Positions 7,294 through 9,735 of a stretch of 9,735 bases of DNA are shown here, one piece after another (position 1 is the stretch's first letter; each line of letters begins with the position of its first letter). The notes beneath the pieces are model-generated. The model ran no database searches and was not told where the DNA came from. It saw nothing but the letters and a program-made list of their open reading frames with translations. The position numbers were made by a program, and so were the translations under genes. Source of the stretch: Bacillota bacterium (lineage in GTDB: Bacteria > Bacillota > Sulfobacillia > Symbiobacteriales > ZC4RG38). The stretch covers positions 1-9,735 of the forward strand of contig QGUP01000045.1 in NCBI GenBank assembly GCA_003242505.1, given 5' to 3'.

Positions 7294-7318
7294 GGGCGCG
7301 GCCGGGCCGGCCGCGCCC
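7294..7318. repeat. GC palindrome in the mutS2 leader
   Basis: GGGCGCGGCCGG (7294-7305) and its exact reverse complement (7307-7318) flank a single G. As RNA this gives about 10 bp of stem with a 5-nt loop. It lies 31 bases upstream of the mutS2 start codon and downstream of the candidate promoter, so it would fold in the 5' leader of mutS2 mRNA. It could equally help end transcription of the upstream metalloprotease gene, but no T-tract follows. Confidence 0.45.
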
Positions 7319-7335
7319 TTCCCACGCCCTTCCCA
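7314..7335. repeat. Two tandem copies of an 11-bp repeat upstream of mutS2
   Basis: CGCCCTTCCCA occurs twice head to tail (7314-7324 and 7325-7335) without mismatch. The first copy overlaps the 3' arm of the palindrome at 7294-7318. The last base of the second copy is part of the candidate -10 box of the mutS2 promoter. It may be a duplication or a binding site around the transcription start; function is unknown. Confidence 0.55.
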
Positions 7336-7363
7336 TTGTGCCGTGGGTGCCGGGCAGGCGCAA
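7335..7363 (-). promoter_or_regulatory. Candidate sigma-A promoter for mutS2
   Basis: On the - strand TTGCGC (7363-7358) and CACAAT (7340-7335) are separated by exactly 17 bases. They match the -35 (TTGACA) at 3 of 6 and the -10 (TATAAT) at 4 of 6 positions. Transcription would start near 7328, leaving a leader of about 65 nt that includes the tandem repeat and the GC palindrome. It is one of very few A/T-bearing spots in a GC-rich gap, which supports it, but the boxes are weak. Confidence 0.4.
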
Positions 7364-7383
7364 TCCCCGGCTTACGGCGCCAG

Positions 7384-7413
7384 CACCGGGTCACAAGGCC
7401 ACCACCGGGTCAC
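7384..7413. repeat. Direct repeat of CACCGGGTCAC, 19-base period
   Basis: Exact 11-base copies lie at 7384-7394 and 7403-7413. The second contains the stop codon of the metalloprotease gene (TCA 7410-7412 on + is TGA on -). It looks like a small local duplication at the gene end. I see no terminator with a T-tract here. Confidence 0.5.
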
Positions 7414-9578
7414 GGTGCCAACACCCAGAAGCTGCGGCTCCGCCGGACCTCCCCCTGGCTGTCCCGGGCCTCGACCATCACCACCGCCGGCCGGCCTGCG
7501 GGAAGCCCGGTGAGCTCCAGGCGGAAGTGGCCGTCAGCCCCAGCGGTCCCGGTCACGGTGCCCCGGGGCTGGAGGGGGTAGGCGCCCCCCAGGATCTCCG
7601 CGGGGTGGCCCTCCACCCAGTACGCCGTCACCTCCCCGCCGGGCTGCCACCGGCCGGTGACGCTGAGCCGCTCCCCGGCGGTGAGGACAACCTCCGCCGC
7701 GGGCAGGTCCAGGGCGAGGGGCGGCTCGATCCCGGCCACCATCCGGTCCGCCAGGAACTGGCGCAGGGCCTGGGCCATCTCGGGCTCCTGGTCCAGCCGG
7801 GGGAAGGACTGGCGGGCAAAGCTGTGGGGGTCAAACCGGGCCGCGGCCACCGGCCGGGGGGCAAAGAGGTAGACCATGTCCTCGGCGAAGTTCTCCTCGG
7901 GCCAGGCGTCGTGGCCCAGGGTCGCCGGCGCGAACTGGTGGCCACCCCGGATCCGCAGGTACTCCTGCCAGAGGGGCGAGCGGGGCGAGGGGGCGTCAAG
8001 GAGCACCATGTGCAGGTGGTGGCCCAGTTCGTGGATCACCGTCCCCGCCAGCCCCGTGGGATCCTGGAGGTGGATAAGGTCCAGGGGCAGGATCAGCTCC
8101 ATCTCCCCCGCCTTGTGCTTGCCCAGGTACTGGTCGTAGCTGCCGGGGGCCACCCAGATCATGTGGTCCGGCAGGAAATCTGCGGCGCTCCAGGTGGGCC
8201 CCCGGTGGGGCGCGGTGAGGAGCGGCGCGGGGATGCTGCTCTCCGCCACCACCCGGGCGATGAAGGCCGCGTAGGCGGGCCCCAGGGTCTCCAGCACCGC
8301 CGGGGGCAGGGGCCGGAGGCCGATGCTGTCCGGCAGCAGGTACGCGGCCTGGATCTGGGCGGGTCCCGTGGCCGGCAGGTCGGGCCGCCGCCCCTCCCGC
8401 CGGTCGAGTTCCATCAGCAGGAGCAGCCGGGCCCGGATCGCCCCGGCCAGGGCCCAGGCCTTGCCCGCGGTGGCCGGCGGCACCACCGCCAGCCCCCCGG
8501 CCGGGGGCCGGTAGGCTTCCGTGGCCACCGCGCCCGCCGCGGCCACCAGGGCCTCCAGTTCCTGCCGGAGGGTCTGCCGGAGGCCAGGAGGCGCCGGACT
8601 TGCGGCCAGGTAGCCGAGGACCCGCTGCCGGTCCCGGCGCACCCACTCGTCAAAGGGGAGTTCCTCCCGGTGGAGCACCGCCAGCCGGGCGCTGGTCCGG
8701 AGGGCCCCGGGCACCTGCCGGGGGGCGGTCACCCGAACCGCCCAGGCTTCCCGGGGACCGGCGAGGTCCGCCTGCCAGAGGGTCGCGTTTCCGGCCCCGT
8801 CCCGGGCCTCCACCCACTGGACGTAGACCTCGCCGCTGGGGCCCGGGTCAAAGGGGGCGTAGGCAATCCCCTCCCAGCGGCCGGCCCCGGGGTTCCAGCG
8901 GAGGGAGACCTCGTTCCACCAACCCGGGTCCGGCCGGGCCGTAGGGGCCAGGGCCGCCCGGACCGACCGGACCCCCGCCAGGTCGTCGGTCACCGTTGCG
9001 GCGACGAGGATGGGCTCCCCTGGGGCCGCCTCCCTGGGCGAGACCGCTACCTGAAGCACCGCCGGCGGCGTCAGGTCCACCGGGCCCGGGCCCTCCACCT
9101 CGAGCCGGAGGCCCACCCCCGGGCCCCGGTCCACGGTGAAGACCTGCCGCAGGTTGTCCACCAGGTAGATCCGCTCCACGGTCCACGCCCCCGGTTCGGC
9201 AAAGGCCGGGAGGAGGCCGGTACCGATGAGCACCTCGCCCCCGATGTCCCCGAGGAGCCGGATCTCGACCTCCTGCCCCCCGGGGGAGCGGAGGACCACC
9301 ACCCCGTCCCGGATTCCCGTAGGCGGCGGCAGCACCCTGGCGGTGATGGGGAAGGGCTCCTCAGCCGCCACCCGGGCCGGGAGCGTGAGATCCAGCAAGG
9401 TCGGAGAGCCGTTGTCGCGCCTCGTAAGCCCGGACTCTCCCGGGTCCGCAACGGCCACGGGATGGGCCGGGGCCGCCGGCCGGGCGTTCCGGAGACCGGC
9501 CACCGCCCGGGGTCCCGCCCCGGGCACGGCTGCCAGGGCCAGCCCCATTGCCAGCGCCAGGATGCGGCGTCGCCACAT
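7410..9578 (-). CDS. Secreted multidomain zinc metalloprotease (gluzincin, anthrax lethal factor-like active site) with Ig-like regions
   Basis: 722 residues from the ATG at 9578. A classical signal peptide is visible: MWRRR, a hydrophobic core LALAMGLALAAV and a likely cut after AVA (about residue 27), so the protein is exported. Residues 28-165 look beta-rich. Residues about 170-285 (from TPPAVLQVAVSPREAAPGEP to ARDGAGNATLW) look Ig-like. A helical region follows to about 430. The catalytic region has HELGHH (516-521) and NFAEDMVYLF with Glu566, 46 residues after the second zinc histidine His520. In anthrax lethal factor the zinc ligands are His686, His690 and Glu735 (spacing 45) in a FFAEAF context, so the match is close. 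The catalytic Tyr seven residues before the Glu ligand is not conserved; Trp559 stands there. The C-terminus (about 620-722) is a predicted beta-sandwich. No specific family name is secure. An open extension upstream of 9578 lacks a signal-like sequence and is rejected. Confidence 0.85.
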   Translation of the reverse strand: MWRRRILALAMGLALAAVPGAGPRAVAGLRNARPAAPAHPVAVADPGESGLTRRDNGSPTLLDLTLPARVAAEEPFPITARVLPPPTGIRDGVVVLRSPGGQEVEIRLLGDIGGEVLIGTGLLPAFAEPGAWTVERIYLVDNLRQVFTVDRGPGVGLRLEVEGPGPVDLTPPAVLQVAVSPREAAPGEPILVAATVTDDLAGVRSVRAALAPTARPDPGWWNEVSLRWNPGAGRWEGIAYAPFDPGPSGEVYVQWVEARDGAGNATLWQADLAGPREAWAVRVTAPRQVPGALRTSARLAVLHREELPFDEWVRRDRQRVLGYLAASPAPPGLRQTLRQELEALVAAAGAVATEAYRPPAGGLAVVPPATAGKAWALAGAIRARLLLLMELDRREGRRPDLPATGPAQIQAAYLLPDSIGLRPLPPAVLETLGPAYAAFIARVVAESSIPAPLLTAPHRGPTWSAADFLPDHMIWVAPGSYDQYLGKHKAGEMELILPLDLIHLQDPTGLAGTVIHELGHHLHMVLLDAPSPRSPLWQEYLRIRGGHQFAPATLGHDAWPEENFAEDMVYLFAPRPVAAARFDPHSFARQSFPRLDQEPEMAQALRQFLADRMVAGIEPPLALDLPAAEVVLTAGERLSVTGRWQPGGEVTAYWVEGHPAEILGGAYPLQPRGTVTGTAGADGHFRLELTGLPAGRPAVVMVEARDSQGEVRRSRSFWVLAP

Positions 9579-9583
9579 GGGTG

Positions 9584-9590
9584 TCACCTC
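9584..9590 (-). promoter_or_regulatory. Ribosome binding site that fixes the metalloprotease start
   Basis: On the - strand GAGGTGA lies 5 nt before the ATG at 9578, directly followed by a textbook signal peptide. The frame is open back to 9719, but only this start has a strong site. It sits in the 19-base gap after the stop of the preceding gene, so the two genes are probably co-transcribed. Confidence 0.85.
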
Positions 9591-9597
9591 GCTACTG

Positions 9598-9735
9598 CTA
9601 CCCTTTGGACGGGTGGGGCCCCCCGTCGGGTTCATCCGGAGCCCTGTCAACCGTGCCCAGAGGCGATCTTCCGGGGGGAGAGGAGAGACCCAGGGCGGCA
9701 AGGATGGCCCCCGCGACATCGGTGAGGTCCCGAAG
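9598..9735 (-). CDS. C-terminal end of a gene, probably alkaline-phosphatase/phosphoglyceromutase-superfamily hydrolase (partial)
   Basis: The frame is open from the window edge for 45 codons to TAG at 9600-9598. It reads LRDLTDVAGAILAALGL, then a Pro/Gly/Asp-rich tail ending HPSKG. The pattern LxDLTDVAxxILAALGL is typical of the last helix of alkaline-phosphatase-superfamily enzymes (phosphodiesterases, sulfatases, cofactor-independent phosphoglycerate mutases and phosphopentomutases), which often end in DIAPTVLxLLGL. With only the C-terminus in view the exact enzyme cannot be named. It precedes the metalloprotease by 19 bases on the same strand, consistent with an operon. An inverted repeat, GACGGG (9608-9613)/CCCGTC (9622-9627), lies in its last codons. 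Confidence 0.6.
   Translation of the reverse strand, partial: LRDLTDVAGAILAALGLSSPPGRSPLGTVDRAPDEPDGGPHPSKG

Noticed and set aside
4921..7581. 886-codon open frame on the + strand antisense to mutS2
   Set aside because: It mirrors the mutS2 codons, is low in complexity and shows no domain. Long antisense frames are normal in DNA this GC-rich, and mutS2 has every family motif.
9579..9719. N-terminal extension of the metalloprotease to 9719
   Set aside because: It would bury the signal peptide, overlaps the end of the upstream gene in another frame, and lacks a ribosome binding site as good as the one at 9584-9590.
7155..9725. 856-codon open frame on the + strand antisense to the metalloprotease
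   Set aside because: No recognisable motif or good start. The opposite strand has a signal peptide, ribosome binding site and zinc motif.
1..9735. CRISPR array, tRNA, rRNA, insertion sequence or defence gene cassette
   Set aside because: No regularly spaced repeats, no cloverleaf candidates and no transposase or integrase motifs were seen on either strand.

Overview
The window is about 70% G+C or higher by eye and densely packed with genes. It reads as chromosome of a high-GC, endospore-forming Firmicute. Groups of the Thermaerobacter, Symbiobacterium or Limnochordia kind would fit, but no species can be named from the sequence. The spore-former reading rests on a recognisable YtrH-family sporulation gene followed directly by a YtrI-like gene. 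Ribosome binding sites of the GAGGTGA type support a Gram-positive translation system. I see no rRNA, tRNA, CRISPR array, insertion sequence or integrase.

Layout. Positions 2-4841 are on the + strand. They hold the 3' part of a class A penicillin-binding protein with a long Pro/Gly/Gln-rich C-terminal tail (start lies left of the window), an HD-superfamily phosphohydrolase (2628-3887), a YtrH sporulation protein (3973-4302) and a YtrI-like membrane/coiled-coil protein (4299-4841, overlapping ytrH by GTGA). Positions 4843-9735 are on the - strand. Reading in the direction of transcription, they hold the last 45 codons of a probable alkaline-phosphatase-superfamily gene (9735-9598), a secreted multidomain zinc metalloprotease of gluzincin type (9578-7410) and mutS2 (7263-4843). 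The two blocks converge at 4841/4843 with one base between stop codons.

How the genes fit together. The + strand block looks like cell-envelope and sporulation housekeeping: peptidoglycan synthesis, a nucleotide or nucleotide-like hydrolase, and two mother-cell sporulation membrane proteins. mutS2 acts in ribosome-collision rescue and/or recombination control and has its own candidate sigma-A promoter. The metalloprotease is the least ordinary gene. It is exported, carries Ig-like regions, and its active site (HELGHH, then NFAED 46 residues after the second zinc histidine) resembles the anthrax lethal factor/Pro-Pro endopeptidase type. The exported tail of the penicillin-binding protein contains nine Pro-Pro steps, one in an LPPIP context like a Pro-Pro endopeptidase site. 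This suggests a testable but unproven enzyme-substrate link.

A second theme is structural. Most gene boundaries carry a strong, nearly perfect GC palindrome without a T-tract. These include an 18-bp perfect stem whose 7-nt loop contains the stop codon of the penicillin-binding protein gene, and a 14-bp hairpin that buries the likely ribosome binding site of ytrH. No gene-free stretch exceeds about 150 bases.
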